DNA of 64,000 nucleotides from an uncultured Rhodospirillales bacterium (GCA_903844135.1 CAIMSN010000096.1:61393-125392), one strand, 5' to 3'; shown: positions 1 to 8,939, counted from the stretch's first letter. The notes: generated by a model from the letters alone, not told the origin. A program made the numbers and translations.

Positions 1-400
1 CGGTCTGCTGATGCTGGCGCTGGTGGTGGTCGGTAACCTCATGCGCCGGCGGGACGCGTTCGTGACCTCGGAAGCGTTCCTGCGCGCCTGCGAGTGCGCC
101 GGACCGCTCGGGTTCGTCGCCGTGCTGGCCGGCTGGACCACCACAGAGGTCGGACGCCAGCCCTGGACCGTGTTCGGATTGCTCCGAACCTCGGAGTCGG
201 TGACGCCGTCTCTCACCGGACCGGATGTCCTGCTGTCGCTGCTCGGATATGTCGCCGTGTATGCGGTGATCTTTCCCGGAGGCTTCCTGGTGATGCGGCG
301 CATCGTCCGCGCCGGGCCGCAAAGTCAGGCAATCGACGAGCCGGGTCAGGGCAGGCGTGCGATGCTGCCGATCGCGCGCGCTCCGGAGCTGACGCCATGA
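1..400 (+). CDS. cydA: Cytochrome bd ubiquinol oxidase subunit I, C-terminal part (start lies before the window)
   Basis: This is the 3' end of the haem-bearing subunit of the bd-type terminal oxidase, which oxidises quinol and reduces O2 in the inner membrane. About 132 residues are visible. The run GWTTTEVGRQPW followed by a GLLRT segment (around 145-200) is the family's conserved C-terminal signature, and a last membrane helix follows at about 220-290. The stop codon overlaps the ATG of cydB in an ATGA, so the two subunits are translationally coupled. The haem ligands and Q-loop lie outside the window. Identification rests on this motif and on the cydB neighbour. Confidence 0.93.
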   Translation, partial: GLLMLALVVVGNLMRRRDAFVTSEAFLRACECAGPLGFVAVLAGWTTTEVGRQPWTVFGLLRTSESVTPSLTGPDVLLSLLGYVAVYAVIFPGGFLVMRRIVRAGPQSQAIDEPGQGRRAMLPIARAPELTP

Positions 401-1413
401 TCTCCGCCCTGCTGCCGGATTTCGTGCCGATCTGGACAGCGATCCTCGCCGTCGGCATTTTCCTGTACGTCGTGCTCGACGGATTCGATCTCGGCGTCGG
501 GATCCTGTTTCGCTTCGCGCCCGACCTCCAGTCGCGCAACCTGCTGATGAACAGCATCGCGCCGGTCTGGGATGGCAACGAGACGTGGTTGATCCTGGGT
601 GGCGTGGGTCTGCTGGTCGCATTTCCGCTGGCTTTCGCGATCATCATCCCGGCGGTGTATTTCCCGATCCTGGTCATGCTTCTGGCGCTGTGCTTCCGCG
701 GGGTCGCGTTCGAGTTCCGCTCTCGCGACGTCGCGCACCGCGGATTCTGGGACCACGGGTTCTTCCTGGGATCGGTGATCGCGACCTTCGTCCAGGGCAT
801 CGTGCTCGGCGCCTTCATCCAGGGTTTCAAGGTTGAGGGCAGGGTATTTGCTGGCGGCAGCTTCGACTGCTTCACGCCGTTCTCGCTCATGACCGGGATC
901 GCGCTGGTGTTCGGCTACGGATTGCTCGGTGCCGGCTGGCTGGTGATGAAGACATCCGGCGCGCTTCAGAAAAGCATAAGGGTGCAGGGTGTCTGGTGCC
1001 TGTGTGGAGTCTGCGCCTGCATCGCGGCGGTCAGTCTCTGGTCACCATTGCTGGATCTCGATATCGCGCTGCGGTGGCTGAGCTGGCCGAACAGCCTCGT
1101 CCTCGCGCCGATCCCGGTTCTCACCCTCTGCGTCGCGCTGCTGACGGGACGTGCGCTGCGGAACGGCTCGGAGGCCGGGCCGTTCGTCGGTGCAATCTTC
1201 CTGTTCCTGCTGTCCTACGGCGGAATCGCCGTCAGCCTGTGGCCGATGATCGTTCCGCATCACTATACGGTCTGGGAGGCGGCGTCGTCGCCGAAGACGC
1301 AGGCCTTCCTGCTCGTCGGCACCGCCTTCCTGCTTCCGACCGTTCTGCTCTACACGGCGTGGTCGTACTGGGTGTTCCGCGGCAAGGTGAGGGGCGATAT
1401 CGGCTATCACTAA
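397..1413 (+). CDS. cydB: Cytochrome bd ubiquinol oxidase subunit II
   Basis: Second subunit of the cytochrome bd oxidase, 338 residues, close to the short end of the family's usual length. The N-terminus carries the DGFDLGVG motif of CydB, followed by the WDGNETWL motif and about eight hydrophobic helices. The ATG at 397 overlaps the cydA stop, which fixes the start. No cydX-like small ORF is evident right after it. A bd oxidase gives high-affinity, cyanide-tolerant respiration and complements the cytochrome bc genes at 22132-24107. Confidence 0.95.
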   Translation: MISALLPDFVPIWTAILAVGIFLYVVLDGFDLGVGILFRFAPDLQSRNLLMNSIAPVWDGNETWLILGGVGLLVAFPLAFAIIIPAVYFPILVMLLALCFRGVAFEFRSRDVAHRGFWDHGFFLGSVIATFVQGIVLGAFIQGFKVEGRVFAGGSFDCFTPFSLMTGIALVFGYGLLGAGWLVMKTSGALQKSIRVQGVWCLCGVCACIAAVSLWSPLLDLDIALRWLSWPNSLVLAPIPVLTLCVALLTGRALRNGSEAGPFVGAIFLFLLSYGGIAVSLWPMIVPHHYTVWEAASSPKTQAFLLVGTAFLLPTVLLYTAWSYWVFRGKVRGDIGYH

Positions 1414-1713
1414 CCAGGGCAAATCCTGACCGGATCAAGCCGTTCGCACCGCCGCCGCCGCGGCGGTCAGGCCGTCTGCTTTTGATCGTCCCGCCTGGCC
1501 CAGGGTTTCTGGAAACCCATCAGTGGGTTCAGGCGAACACGCAGTATTCCTCAGCGCGCAGTATGGCGCCGTCGCCGGTCGTCCGCAGATGCCCTGACAC
1601 ACCCAAGGTCGCTACCCCGGACGGGGCCGTGAGCGCGGAATAGGTCGCGGTCGCATGGACCAGCGCCTGCCGGCGCCACACCGGCCGCCTGCTGCGATGC
1701 AGAATAATGAATA

Positions 1714-1739
1714 TTGTCAGCCATTGTTGACAAATGTCA
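1714..1739. promoter_or_regulatory. Candidate operator: overlapping TGTCA/TGACA inverted repeats
   Basis: TTGTCA at 1714-1719 is the inverse complement of TGACAA at 1728-1733, and TGACA-AA-TGTCA at 1728-1739 is a second perfect inverted repeat sharing the middle half-site. Three half-sites in 26 bases, overlapping a -35-like TTGACA, suggest a dimeric repressor or activator site for the downstream sugar operon. No regulator gene is adjacent, so the binding protein is unknown. Confidence 0.45.
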
Positions 1740-1756
1740 TAACCCGTCGGTAGCCT
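1727..1756 (+). promoter_or_regulatory. Candidate sigma70-type promoter of the sugar ABC operon
   Basis: TTGACA at 1727-1732 is a consensus -35 box; TAGCCT at 1751-1756 is a weak -10 box with an 18-base spacer. It overlaps the inverted repeats at 1714-1739, as expected of a regulated promoter. The -10 is poor, so this is tentative. Confidence 0.4.
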
Positions 1757-1801
1757 GCTTTCTCAGGGACGTCCCCTCCTGGTCCAGCGATGCGGAGACC
1801 C

Positions 1802-1972
1802 ATGAAAACGCTCTGGTCGGATCAGGATGCATCGGTGTCCGCGCTGCAGCAGTTGCAGGCCACGCTTGGCCAGCCGGTCGCGCCCGACGCGAATCACGAC
1901 GTCCCTGCTTTCGCACCGCTCGCTCGAACGCCCGCGAAACCCTCGCACGAGGAGGCGGCGATCTTGCGCTAG
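1802..1972 (+). CDS. Possible short ORF, unknown
   Basis: A 56-codon reading frame (beginning MKTLWSDQD) lies between the candidate operon promoter and the binding-protein gene. Nothing in it is recognised: no membrane segment, no cysteines and no clear domain, and the ribosome-binding site is weak. It could be a leader peptide, the remnant of a lost gene, or chance in GC-rich DNA. It is listed because the region is otherwise empty and it would lie on the operon transcript. Confidence 0.2.
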   Translation: MKTLWSDQDASVSALQQLQATLGQPVAPDANHDVPAFAPLARTPAKPSHEEAAILR

Positions 1973-2052
1973 AGGATTTTATCGTCCGGCGCCGCGAGGC
2001 CGACGGGAATCACGGATAGACCTGCGCCAGGCAGGCAACCAGGGGGGATTCG

Positions 2053-3543
2053 ATGCAGAGGAACACGACAGCAGATGTGCGCGACGCTGGGCGAACGGCG
2101 CGGGGATACGCGGCGCTGACACGGCGCAGCTTGCTGGGTGGCGCCGGTGCGGCGTCTGTCCTTGGCGCCTCGCGCCTCGCCCGCGCGGCCGATCATCCGC
2201 TGAAGGGCCAGTCCATCCATATGGCCATCCTCGGCATCGCCGGCTGGACGCCCTCGAAGCTCGGCGTCGACCTCGCCCCGGATTTCAAGCGCTTCGCCAA
2301 GGCGACCTACGGTTACGATGTGGATTTCTCCTACACCGAGGCCCCGTTCAGTCAGCTCTTCCAGAAGGCGGCAACGTCGCTCGCCACGCGCAGCGCCGAG
2401 TACAACATCATTATCTCCGACAGCCAGTGGCTCGGTGCACTGGCGCAACCGAAATGGATCCTTCCGCTCGACAAATATATCGCGCAGCGGCCGGGCCTGA
2501 ACGTCGAATGGTTCTCGCCTGTCGTAAGGTCAGCCTACCAGGCCTATCCCGACGGCTCGCCGCAGCGCTGGGGGCTGCCGCAGGAAGGCGACTGCATGGG
2601 GCTCTATATCCGCAAGGACCTGCTCGAAGCTCCCGGCGAGGCAGAGTCGTTCCAGAAGCGCTTCGGAAGCAAGCTGCCGGTCACGTGGGAAGATTTCGAA
2701 GCCCTCACCTTCCCCGATTTCCTGAAGCTGATTGCCTTCTTCAATCGGCCGGACAAGGGTTTCAACGGGTTCGGAGCGCAGTACTCCCGCGAGTACGACT
2801 TCATCAGCGACCCGGTCATGACGCTGATGCGCAGCATGGGAGGCGACGTCTGGGATGCCAGGACCGGTCAGGTCGAGGGTATCCTGAATACCGACGGCAA
2901 CGCCCAGGCGCTCCGCCAGTACAAGGACCTGCTTCGCTTCGAACCCGGCAGTGCCATCAGCTACGGCGTCGCCGAGCTCATCGATGCCTTCACCCAGGGC
3001 AAGATTTTCTCGGCACTGCAATGGTGCGCGGTCGGCCCGGCGATGATCACCGATGCCTTGCGGGACAAGGTCATCGTCGTGCCGCCGCCGTGTTTCCCGA
3101 CCAGCTCGGGCAAACCTGTCCGGAACTACATCATCGGTGGCCAGCCCTGGGTCATCAACGCCTTCAACGATGCCGCGCATCGCGAGGTGGCGCTCGATTT
3201 CATGGAATGGTGGTACACGCCGGAAACGTCGCTCGCCTTCGCGCGACATGGTGGCAACCCATGCGACAAGGCGACGCTGACGCGTGCGGATTTCGATTCG
3301 ATCCAGCCCTGGTTCAGGACTTACAAGTTCATGCTGAACAACAGCAGCGACTTCTGGCACGATCCGGCGTATGCGGATCTGCTTTCGGTCCAACAGGAAG
3401 GATTCACCGCCTACGCCACCGGCCAAGCGAGCGATCCGAAGCACACGCTGGACTATATCGCCTGCCGCCAGCAGAAGGTCCTGTTCGATAGCGGAACGGC
3501 GGCCAAGGCGCCGAGCGCGGCCTGCTCCGGTATCCGTCTCTGA
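2053..3543 (+). CDS. ABC transporter substrate-binding protein (family 1, carbohydrate/polyol)
   Basis: Periplasmic receptor of a CUT1-type importer, 496 residues. The N-terminus has a twin-arginine type leader (TRRSLLGG near residues 24-31, then a hydrophobic stretch ending in ARA at about 44-46), so export by Tat in folded form is likely. The body has the architecture of family 1 solute-binding proteins and is on the long side of that family. It is first in a tight operon with two permeases and two ATPases. The gene set (binding protein, P, Q, small membrane protein, S, T) matches the rhizobial glycerol importer GlpSTPQUV, so a polyol such as glycerol is a reasonable guess. The ligand cannot be read from the sequence. 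Confidence 0.88.
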   Translation: MQRNTTADVRDAGRTARGYAALTRRSLLGGAGAASVLGASRLARAADHPLKGQSIHMAILGIAGWTPSKLGVDLAPDFKRFAKATYGYDVDFSYTEAPFSQLFQKAATSLATRSAEYNIIISDSQWLGALAQPKWILPLDKYIAQRPGLNVEWFSPVVRSAYQAYPDGSPQRWGLPQEGDCMGLYIRKDLLEAPGEAESFQKRFGSKLPVTWEDFEALTFPDFLKLIAFFNRPDKGFNGFGAQYSREYDFISDPVMTLMRSMGGDVWDARTGQVEGILNTDGNAQALRQYKDLLRFEPGSAISYGVAELIDAFTQGKIFSALQWCAVGPAMITDALRDKVIVVPPPCFPTSSGKPVRNYIIGGQPWVINAFNDAAHREVALDFMEWWYTPETSLAFARHGGNPCDKATLTRADFDSIQPWFRTYKFMLNNSSDFWHDPAYADLLSVQQEGFTAYATGQASDPKHTLDYIACRQQKVLFDSGTAAKAPSAACSGIRL

Positions 3544-3544
3544 G

Positions 3545-4498
3545 ATGGAGACGGCCACGGCAACCCGTGCGCCGCCCTCCTGGGCGACGCGTTTGGCCGC
3601 CTTGCTGCAACGACGCTCCGTCCTGCCGACATTGCTGCTGATCCCGGTCCTGGTGTTCTTCATCATCTGGAACACGATGCCGACGCTCTGGCTGCTGGGC
3701 TTGTCTTTCTACCGCTTCTCCCTGACGAGCGGGCGACCGCCGCGCTTTACCGGGTTCGGCAACTTTCAATCGATCCTGCAGGACAGCGAAGTATGGCTTG
3801 CGCTGAGCCGGACCTTCCTGTTCGTCTTCAGCGCGGTCGGGATCGAGACAGTACTCGGCCTGTTGCTCGGGCTGTTGTTCTGGGGCAGCCAGCGCCTACC
3901 CGGTCGCCGGGTCGCGCTGACCATGCTGTTCACCCCCATGGTACTGACGCCGGTGGCGGCTGGAACCTTCTGGCGACTGATCTACGACCCGACATTCGGC
4001 GTCCTGAACGCGGCGCTTCGTGGCATCGGGCTGCCATCGGTGAATTTTCTCGGCAACGCACGCACCGCGTTCGGCGCCGTGCTCGCCGTCGATGTGTGGA
4101 TGTGGACGCCGTTCATGGTGCTGATGACGCTCGCGGCACTCGCGTCAGTACCCAAGGCCGAACTGGAGGCGGCCGAAATCGATCGGCTCTCCTGGCTGCA
4201 GCGGCTGCGTCTGGTGATCCTGCACCACGGCAAGTTCATCCTCCTGCTGGGGATCCTGCTGCGCACCATCGATGCGTTCAAGACGATGGACCTGATCTAC
4301 GACATGACCTTCGGAGGTCCCGGTTCCACCACCGAGCTGGTGGCGATCATGCTCTACCGGCGTGCCTTCGAGGTGTTCGCCATGGGCTGGTCGTCGGCGC
4401 TCGCTGTCATTCTCCTGCTGATCTCGATCGCCTTCACGGCGACCTTCATCTTCGTCCTGCACGCGCGAGAGCGCCGCAGCCAGGACGTGCCGACATGA
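3545..4498 (+). CDS. Sugar/polyol ABC transporter permease, first subunit
   Basis: Inner-membrane permease of the importer, 317 residues, with about six transmembrane helices. The EAA loop appears as EAAEIDRLSWLQRLR near residues 209-223; in the canonical pattern this helix docks on the ATPase. The chosen ATG at 3545 follows the binding-protein stop by one base and leaves a normal N-terminal cytoplasmic tail. The stop overlaps the next permease start (ATGA at 4495-4498). It corresponds to MalF/UgpA-type subunits. Confidence 0.9.
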   Translation: METATATRAPPSWATRLAALLQRRSVLPTLLLIPVLVFFIIWNTMPTLWLLGLSFYRFSLTSGRPPRFTGFGNFQSILQDSEVWLALSRTFLFVFSAVGIETVLGLLLGLLFWGSQRLPGRRVALTMLFTPMVLTPVAAGTFWRLIYDPTFGVLNAALRGIGLPSVNFLGNARTAFGAVLAVDVWMWTPFMVLMTLAALASVPKAELEAAEIDRLSWLQRLRLVILHHGKFILLLGILLRTIDAFKTMDLIYDMTFGGPGSTTELVAIMLYRRAFEVFAMGWSSALAVILLLISIAFTATFIFVLHARERRSQDVPT

Positions 4499-5322
4499 GG
4501 GCTTTGCGTACTCACCTGTATCACGCTCTGCTCTGGGCGGTCGCGCTGCTGTTCTTCGCACCGGTCGCCTGGATCGTGCTCTCTTCGTTCAAGACGGCCG
4601 ACCAGATCCTCGCCGTGCCGCCGACTCTCTTCTTCCGACCCACCCTCGCCAACTACGTCCGGGTCCTGTCGAACCCGAACATCGTCTCCGGTTTCGGCAA
4701 CAGCCTCATCCTATCGTGTTCATCTGTCCTGATCGCGGTCGCGGTCTCGTTCCTCGCGGCGTTCTCCTTCTCCCGGTTCAAGCCGCGCGGAACCGCGTTT
4801 CTCATGTTCCTGCTGCTGTCGATCCGTATGCTGCCGGGCTCGGCCGCGATCCTGCCGGTTTATCTGATGTATGTCGGGCTGGGTTGGAAGGACACGTATT
4901 TCGGTGTGATCCTGTTCTACGCGATGTTTTCCGTGCCGTTCTCGGTCTGGATCCTCAAGGGATTCATCGACGGCGTGTCGCCCCGCTTCGACGAGACAGG
5001 CCTGGTCAACGGTGCCGGCTGGTTCCGGATCATGACGCGTCTGATATTTCCGCAGGTGATGCCGGGTGTGATCGCGGCGCTGATTTTCAACTTCATCTTC
5101 GTGTGGAACGAATTCCTCTTCAACTACATCATCGGTGGGCCGCGCACCGCGAATATTCCGACGGCGCTTGCCACCGGCCTGTATTCCGGTGGCGGTGTCG
5201 ACTGGACCTTCGTGTCCGTGACGACGACGCTCTATATCGTTCCCCCTATCCTCGTGGTCTTCCTCTTCCAGCGCTATCTTCTGGTCGGAATGACCTTCGG
5301 CACCGTGCGCGGCGAGGTCTGA
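4495..5322 (+). CDS. Sugar/polyol ABC transporter permease, second subunit
   Basis: Second permease, 275 residues, of the MalG/UgpE type. It has an N-terminal helix, the typical SFK segment after it (near residue 31), and an EAA-like loop reading DETGLVNGAGWFRI at about 166-179. The start is fixed by the ATGA overlap with the preceding permease. It should form a heterodimer with that protein and bind the two ATPases encoded downstream. Confidence 0.9.
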   Translation: MRALRTHLYHALLWAVALLFFAPVAWIVLSSFKTADQILAVPPTLFFRPTLANYVRVLSNPNIVSGFGNSLILSCSSVLIAVAVSFLAAFSFSRFKPRGTAFLMFLLLSIRMLPGSAAILPVYLMYVGLGWKDTYFGVILFYAMFSVPFSVWILKGFIDGVSPRFDETGLVNGAGWFRIMTRLIFPQVMPGVIAALIFNFIFVWNEFLFNYIIGGPRTANIPTALATGLYSGGGVDWTFVSVTTTLYIVPPILVVFLFQRYLLVGMTFGTVRGEV

Positions 5323-5326
5323 CGCC

Positions 5327-5629
5327 GTGACCGGTCCAGGCTCGCCGGCGCCGATCGTTCCGAGGGTCGAAGCAGCTTTGCTGTCGGTCATGGGGCTCGG
5401 CATCCTGCTGGTGCTGCAATGGTGGAGCTTTCCCCTCTACCAGATCGGCCTGGTGGTGCTGGTGCTGGCCACTCTGCTCAACATCGCCGTCGGCAACCTG
5501 CCGCGGGACGCCTCGGCGAGACGTTCCCTGGTGTTGATTGCGGGGATTCTGCTCCTCGTGGCGGCGGTCTTCGGGATCGGCATCGTTCTCGTGCCCGTCC
5601 TGGCGGAACTTGGACAGAGCGCGTCATGA
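5327..5629 (+). CDS. Small integral membrane protein of the ABC operon (GlpU-like position)
   Basis: A 100-residue protein with three predicted membrane helices (about 15-33, 36-52 and 68-90) and no known catalytic motif. It begins with GTG four bases after the permease and its stop overlaps the ATPase start (ATGA), so it belongs to the operon. The rhizobial glycerol importer carries a small membrane protein of unknown function, GlpU, in the same context. Homology to it is inferred from position and topology only. A role as an accessory subunit is possible. Confidence 0.75.
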   Translation: MTGPGSPAPIVPRVEAALLSVMGLGILLVLQWWSFPLYQIGLVVLVLATLLNIAVGNLPRDASARRSLVLIAGILLLVAAVFGIGIVLVPVLAELGQSAS

Positions 5630-6696
5630 GTCGCATCGCCATCGAGGGAATCGCCAAGTCGTTCGGCCGACACCGCGTTCTGGACGGCGTGACACTGGAC
5701 ATTCCGTCCGGGAGCCTGACGGTGCTGTGCGGGCCGCCGCAGGCCGGGAAATCGGTGCTGCTGCGACTGTTGGTCGGCCTGGAGACGCTCGACGCTGGAC
5801 GAATCACGATCGACGGGCAGGATCTTGCCGCGCTGACCCCCGCGCAAAGGTCGATCGGCTACGTACCGCAATCGTTTGCCCTGCTGCCGCAGATGTCCGT
5901 GTTCGACAACATCGCCTATCCGCTTCGGATGCAGAAAAGTCCAAACGACGAGATCCGCCGGCGCGTGGGCGAGGCCGCCGCGGTGTTGCGTATCGGCGGG
6001 CTGCTGGAAAAACGTCCAGACCAGCTCAGCGGCGGCGAGAAACAGCGCGTCGCGATCGCGCGCGGCATGCTCAAGCAGGCAACCGTCTTCGTGCTGGACG
6101 ATCCGCTGGTCGGGCTCGATTTCAAGTTGCGCGAGGCGCTCATGGACGATCTCAAGGACATGCGCGTCGCGCTCGGCGCCACTTTCGTCTATGCGACGTC
6201 CGACTCGCTCGAGGCGTTGGCGATGGCGGACCGTCTCGCGGTGCTCGACGCCGGTCGGCTGATTGCCGACGACGGTCCGGACCAGGTGTATCACGCGCCA
6301 CCTCATCTCCGTGCCGCGGAACTCATCGGTTTCCCACGCTGCAATCTGGTCGCAGGCCGCGCCGGTGGCGGGCGTTGCGCGACCGCGCTCGGGATGGTGC
6401 GGCTGGAGGGCGAGGGCGAGGTGGTGCTCGCGATTCGGCCCGAGCAGATCCGGTTCACCGATGTCCAATCCGGCGGCTTGCATGGCGTCGGACATGTCGC
6501 CCTGATCGAAAATCTCGGCGCCGACAGCGTCGTGCATCTGGACGTCCATGAGATAAGGCTGGTCGCGATCCCGACGACGGAAAGCGTCGCCGGTCTCGAT
6601 GTCGGCGACGAGGTTGCGTTCGCCATCGATCCGGCGTCGCTCTCCGTTTTCGGCGCCGCATCCGGTGTTCGGCTCATGCAGGGTGCCAGTTCATGA
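5626..6696 (+). CDS. ABC transporter ATPase 1, with degenerate catalytic residues
   Basis: A 356-residue sugar-type ATPase with a nucleotide-binding domain (about 1-235) and a C-terminal regulatory OB-like domain. The Walker A motif is GPPQAGKS (36-43) and the signature LSGGE is intact (134-138). In Walker B (VFVLDDP, 154-160) the catalytic glutamate is aspartate at 159, and the H-loop reads TSD with serine 192 replacing the switch histidine. It therefore should bind ATP but hydrolyse it poorly. It is co-translated with a second ATPase whose defects are complementary. Start fixed by ATGA overlap at 5626. Confidence 0.92.
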   Translation: MSRIAIEGIAKSFGRHRVLDGVTLDIPSGSLTVLCGPPQAGKSVLLRLLVGLETLDAGRITIDGQDLAALTPAQRSIGYVPQSFALLPQMSVFDNIAYPLRMQKSPNDEIRRRVGEAAAVLRIGGLLEKRPDQLSGGEKQRVAIARGMLKQATVFVLDDPLVGLDFKLREALMDDLKDMRVALGATFVYATSDSLEALAMADRLAVLDAGRLIADDGPDQVYHAPPHLRAAELIGFPRCNLVAGRAGGGRCATALGMVRLEGEGEVVLAIRPEQIRFTDVQSGGLHGVGHVALIENLGADSVVHLDVHEIRLVAIPTTESVAGLDVGDEVAFAIDPASLSVFGAASGVRLMQGASS

Positions 6697-7790
6697 GCGG
6701 AATCGTCCTGCAGGGGATACGCCGCTCGTTCGGGAATACGCATGCGGTGAAGGAAACCGACTTCACTTTCCCGGATGGGAGCGTCACGTGTCTGCTGGGT
6801 CCGTCCGGCTGCGGCAAGACGACTCTGATGCGTATGATCGCCGGACTGGAGAGGCCGTCGGCCGGGCGGATCCTGTTCGACGGCTGCGATGTCACGGCAT
6901 GGCCGGCGCGGCGGAGGGACGTCGCGATGGTGTTCCAGTATCCGGTCATGTACCGGACTCTCACCGTCGAGCAGAACATCGCCCTGGCGCTCGACAATGC
7001 GCGCGTCCCGCGCACCGAGCGACGGACGCGTATCGAGGCGGTGATTGACGTGATGCAGCTTGGCGATTGCAGGAGACTTGGCATCGATGCACTCGATATC
7101 GGCACTCGGCAACGGGTCGCCGTCGCGCGCGCTATTGCCCGCGACTGCGCGGTGATCCTGTTCGACGAGCCGACCACCAACATCGAGATGCATGCGAAGC
7201 TCCAGTTAATCCGGGCCTTCAAGCAATACCGGTCGAGGCTGAGGGAAACCATCACGCCACAGACCGTGATCTATGTGACGCACGACCAGACGGAGGCAAT
7301 GACCTTGGCCGACCGCATCGCCCTGATGCGCGATGGAGCGATCGCGCAATGCGCCGATCCGCGAACGCTCTACGACCGGCCCGACAGCGAGTTCGGAGGT
7401 TGGTTCATAGGAAATCCTGGGATGAACTTCCTGGCCGGGCGCGCGGACGCTCCCGGCCGGGTCGCGTTCGATTGTCTCCCGGTCTCGCTTGCTGCGCCAG
7501 GCGGGGAAATCGACGGGCTACGACTTGGCGTCCGTCCCGAGCGGGTGATCGTCGGCCCGGCAGGGTGTGGCGGCGTGCCGGGCCGTGTTCTCCGGCGCAC
7601 CCTGACGGTTGGTGGCCAGGCCCTGCTGCTGCTGGAGGTCGGCCAATCGACCATGCGGGCGCGCATGTCGGCCGGCACGATATTCGACCCGGGCGAGGCC
7701 GTCTCCGTACATTGCTCCCCGGATCATATCGTCCTGTTTCGCAACGGCAGCCGCCTGTCGATGTCGTCCGAGACGATCGAGGCCGCCTAA
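6693..7790 (+). CDS. ABC transporter ATPase 2, intact Walker/H-loop but degenerate signature motif
   Basis: A 365-residue partner ATPase. Walker A GPSGCGKT (36-43), Walker B VILFDEP with glutamate 159, and the H-loop THD (histidine 197) are canonical. The signature LSGGQ is replaced by DIGTR (135-139) and the D-loop reads TNIE. With ATPase 1, which has a good signature but poor Walker B and H-loop, this should form a heterodimer with one working hydrolysis site. The start overlaps the ATPase 1 stop (ATGA). A C-terminal OB-like domain follows residue 240. Confidence 0.92.
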   Translation: MSGIVLQGIRRSFGNTHAVKETDFTFPDGSVTCLLGPSGCGKTTLMRMIAGLERPSAGRILFDGCDVTAWPARRRDVAMVFQYPVMYRTLTVEQNIALALDNARVPRTERRTRIEAVIDVMQLGDCRRLGIDALDIGTRQRVAVARAIARDCAVILFDEPTTNIEMHAKLQLIRAFKQYRSRLRETITPQTVIYVTHDQTEAMTLADRIALMRDGAIAQCADPRTLYDRPDSEFGGWFIGNPGMNFLAGRADAPGRVAFDCLPVSLAAPGGEIDGLRLGVRPERVIVGPAGCGGVPGRVLRRTLTVGGQALLLLEVGQSTMRARMSAGTIFDPGEAVSVHCSPDHIVLFRNGSRLSMSSETIEAA

Positions 7791-7843
7791 CGACACCATC
7801 ACCGAGGGACGAACAATTCCGCGGCGACCGAAAGGAGTCACGC

Positions 7844-8911
7844 TTGAAGACCTTGAAAGGCCCGGCGGTATTTCTGGCGCAGTTCGCACGGGACGTCGCT
7901 CCGTTCGACTCGCTGGGGGCAATCGCCCGCTGGGCGCGCAGCGCGGGATTCGAGGGCGTGCAGATTCCGACCTGGGACAAGCGCCTGTTCGACCTGGGGT
8001 TGGCAGCCGGGAGCGATAGCTACTGCGACGACGTGCGCGGCGTCCTCGCCGATGCTGGTCTGGTGCTGACCGAACTCTCGACGCACCTGCAGGGTCAGCT
8101 TGTCGCGGCGCATCCGGCTTATGACGATGTGCTGGACGGGTTCGCTCCGGTCGAGGTCCGGGGGCATCCCGAGGCGCGCCGGGGTTGGGCGGTCGAGCAG
8201 CTACGTCTTGGCGCACGCGCCTCGCGAAGACTTGATCTCGATGCGCACGCGACATTCTCGGGATCGTTGCTCTGGCCGTTCCTCTACCCGTTCCCGCAGC
8301 GTCCGGCCGGGCTGGTCGAGGAAGGCTTCGCAGAACTTGCTCGGCGCTGGAGGCCGATCCTAGATGCCTTCGACGAGGCGGGATGCGATCTCTGCTTTGA
8401 GCTGCATCCCGGCGAGGACCTGCACGACGGTGTCACGTTCGAGAGGTTTTTGGATCGGGTGGGTCAGCATCCACGCTGCGCCATCCTCTACGATCCGAGC
8501 CACCTCGTGCTTCAGGCGATGGACTATCTCGGTTTTCTGGACCTGTATCACGAGCGCATCCGAATGTTCCATGTCAAGGACGCCGAGTTCCGACCCGACC
8601 GACGGCAGGGCGTCTATGGCGGGTATCAGCCCTGGGTCGATCGCGTCGGCCGGTTTCGCTCGCTCGGCGACGGACAGATCGACTTCAGGACCGTATTTTC
8701 CAAGCTGGCGCAGTATGATTTCGGCGGCTGGGCAGTTCTCGAATGGGAATGCGCCTTGAAGGATTCGGAGGTCGGCGCGCGGGAGGGTGCCGATTTCATC
8801 CGCAGGCACATCATCCCGGTGACGCAGCACGCCTTCGACGATTTCGCCGCCGCGACGATCGATGCCACCATCAATCGGCGTCTGCTCGGGCTGGACAAGA
8901 CCGGGCGGTGA
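7844..8911 (+). CDS. Sugar phosphate isomerase/epimerase-like TIM barrel protein
   Basis: A 355-residue protein of the xylose-isomerase-like TIM barrel family. Putative metal ligands are seen in [20 protein letters not shown] and LEWE, in the order usual for the family. The start is TTG at 7844, chosen because a perfect AAAGGAG lies seven bases upstream and the similarity begins directly after it. It follows ATPase 2 by 53 bases and is probably the last gene of the operon, acting on the imported sugar or polyol after oxidation or phosphorylation. The substrate is not identifiable; members act on keto sugars, inositols or their phosphates. Confidence 0.85.
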   Translation: MKTLKGPAVFLAQFARDVAPFDSLGAIARWARSAGFEGVQIPTWDKRLFDLGLAAGSDSYCDDVRGVLADAGLVLTELSTHLQGQLVAAHPAYDDVLDGFAPVEVRGHPEARRGWAVEQLRLGARASRRLDLDAHATFSGSLLWPFLYPFPQRPAGLVEEGFAELARRWRPILDAFDEAGCDLCFELHPGEDLHDGVTFERFLDRVGQHPRCAILYDPSHLVLQAMDYLGFLDLYHERIRMFHVKDAEFRPDRRQGVYGGYQPWVDRVGRFRSLGDGQIDFRTVFSKLAQYDFGGWAVLEWECALKDSEVGAREGADFIRRHIIPVTQHAFDDFAAATIDATINRRLLGLDKTGR

Positions 8912-8939
8912 GTTCGCCGTTCTGATCGGCACGGCGGGT

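Larger units (their letters stand above)
1414..2052. other. Long intergenic region between cydB and the sugar ABC operon
   Basis: This 639-base stretch holds no convincing large gene. Seen in it are a GC-rich imperfect stem near 1447-1470, a promoter/operator-like cluster at 1714-1756 (listed separately), one short possible ORF at 1802-1972, and a purine-rich ribosome-binding site (GGGGGG) just before the ATG at 2053. The distance from the candidate promoter to the first operon gene is about 290 bases, so the transcript would have a long leader or start with the short ORF. Confidence 0.5.
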
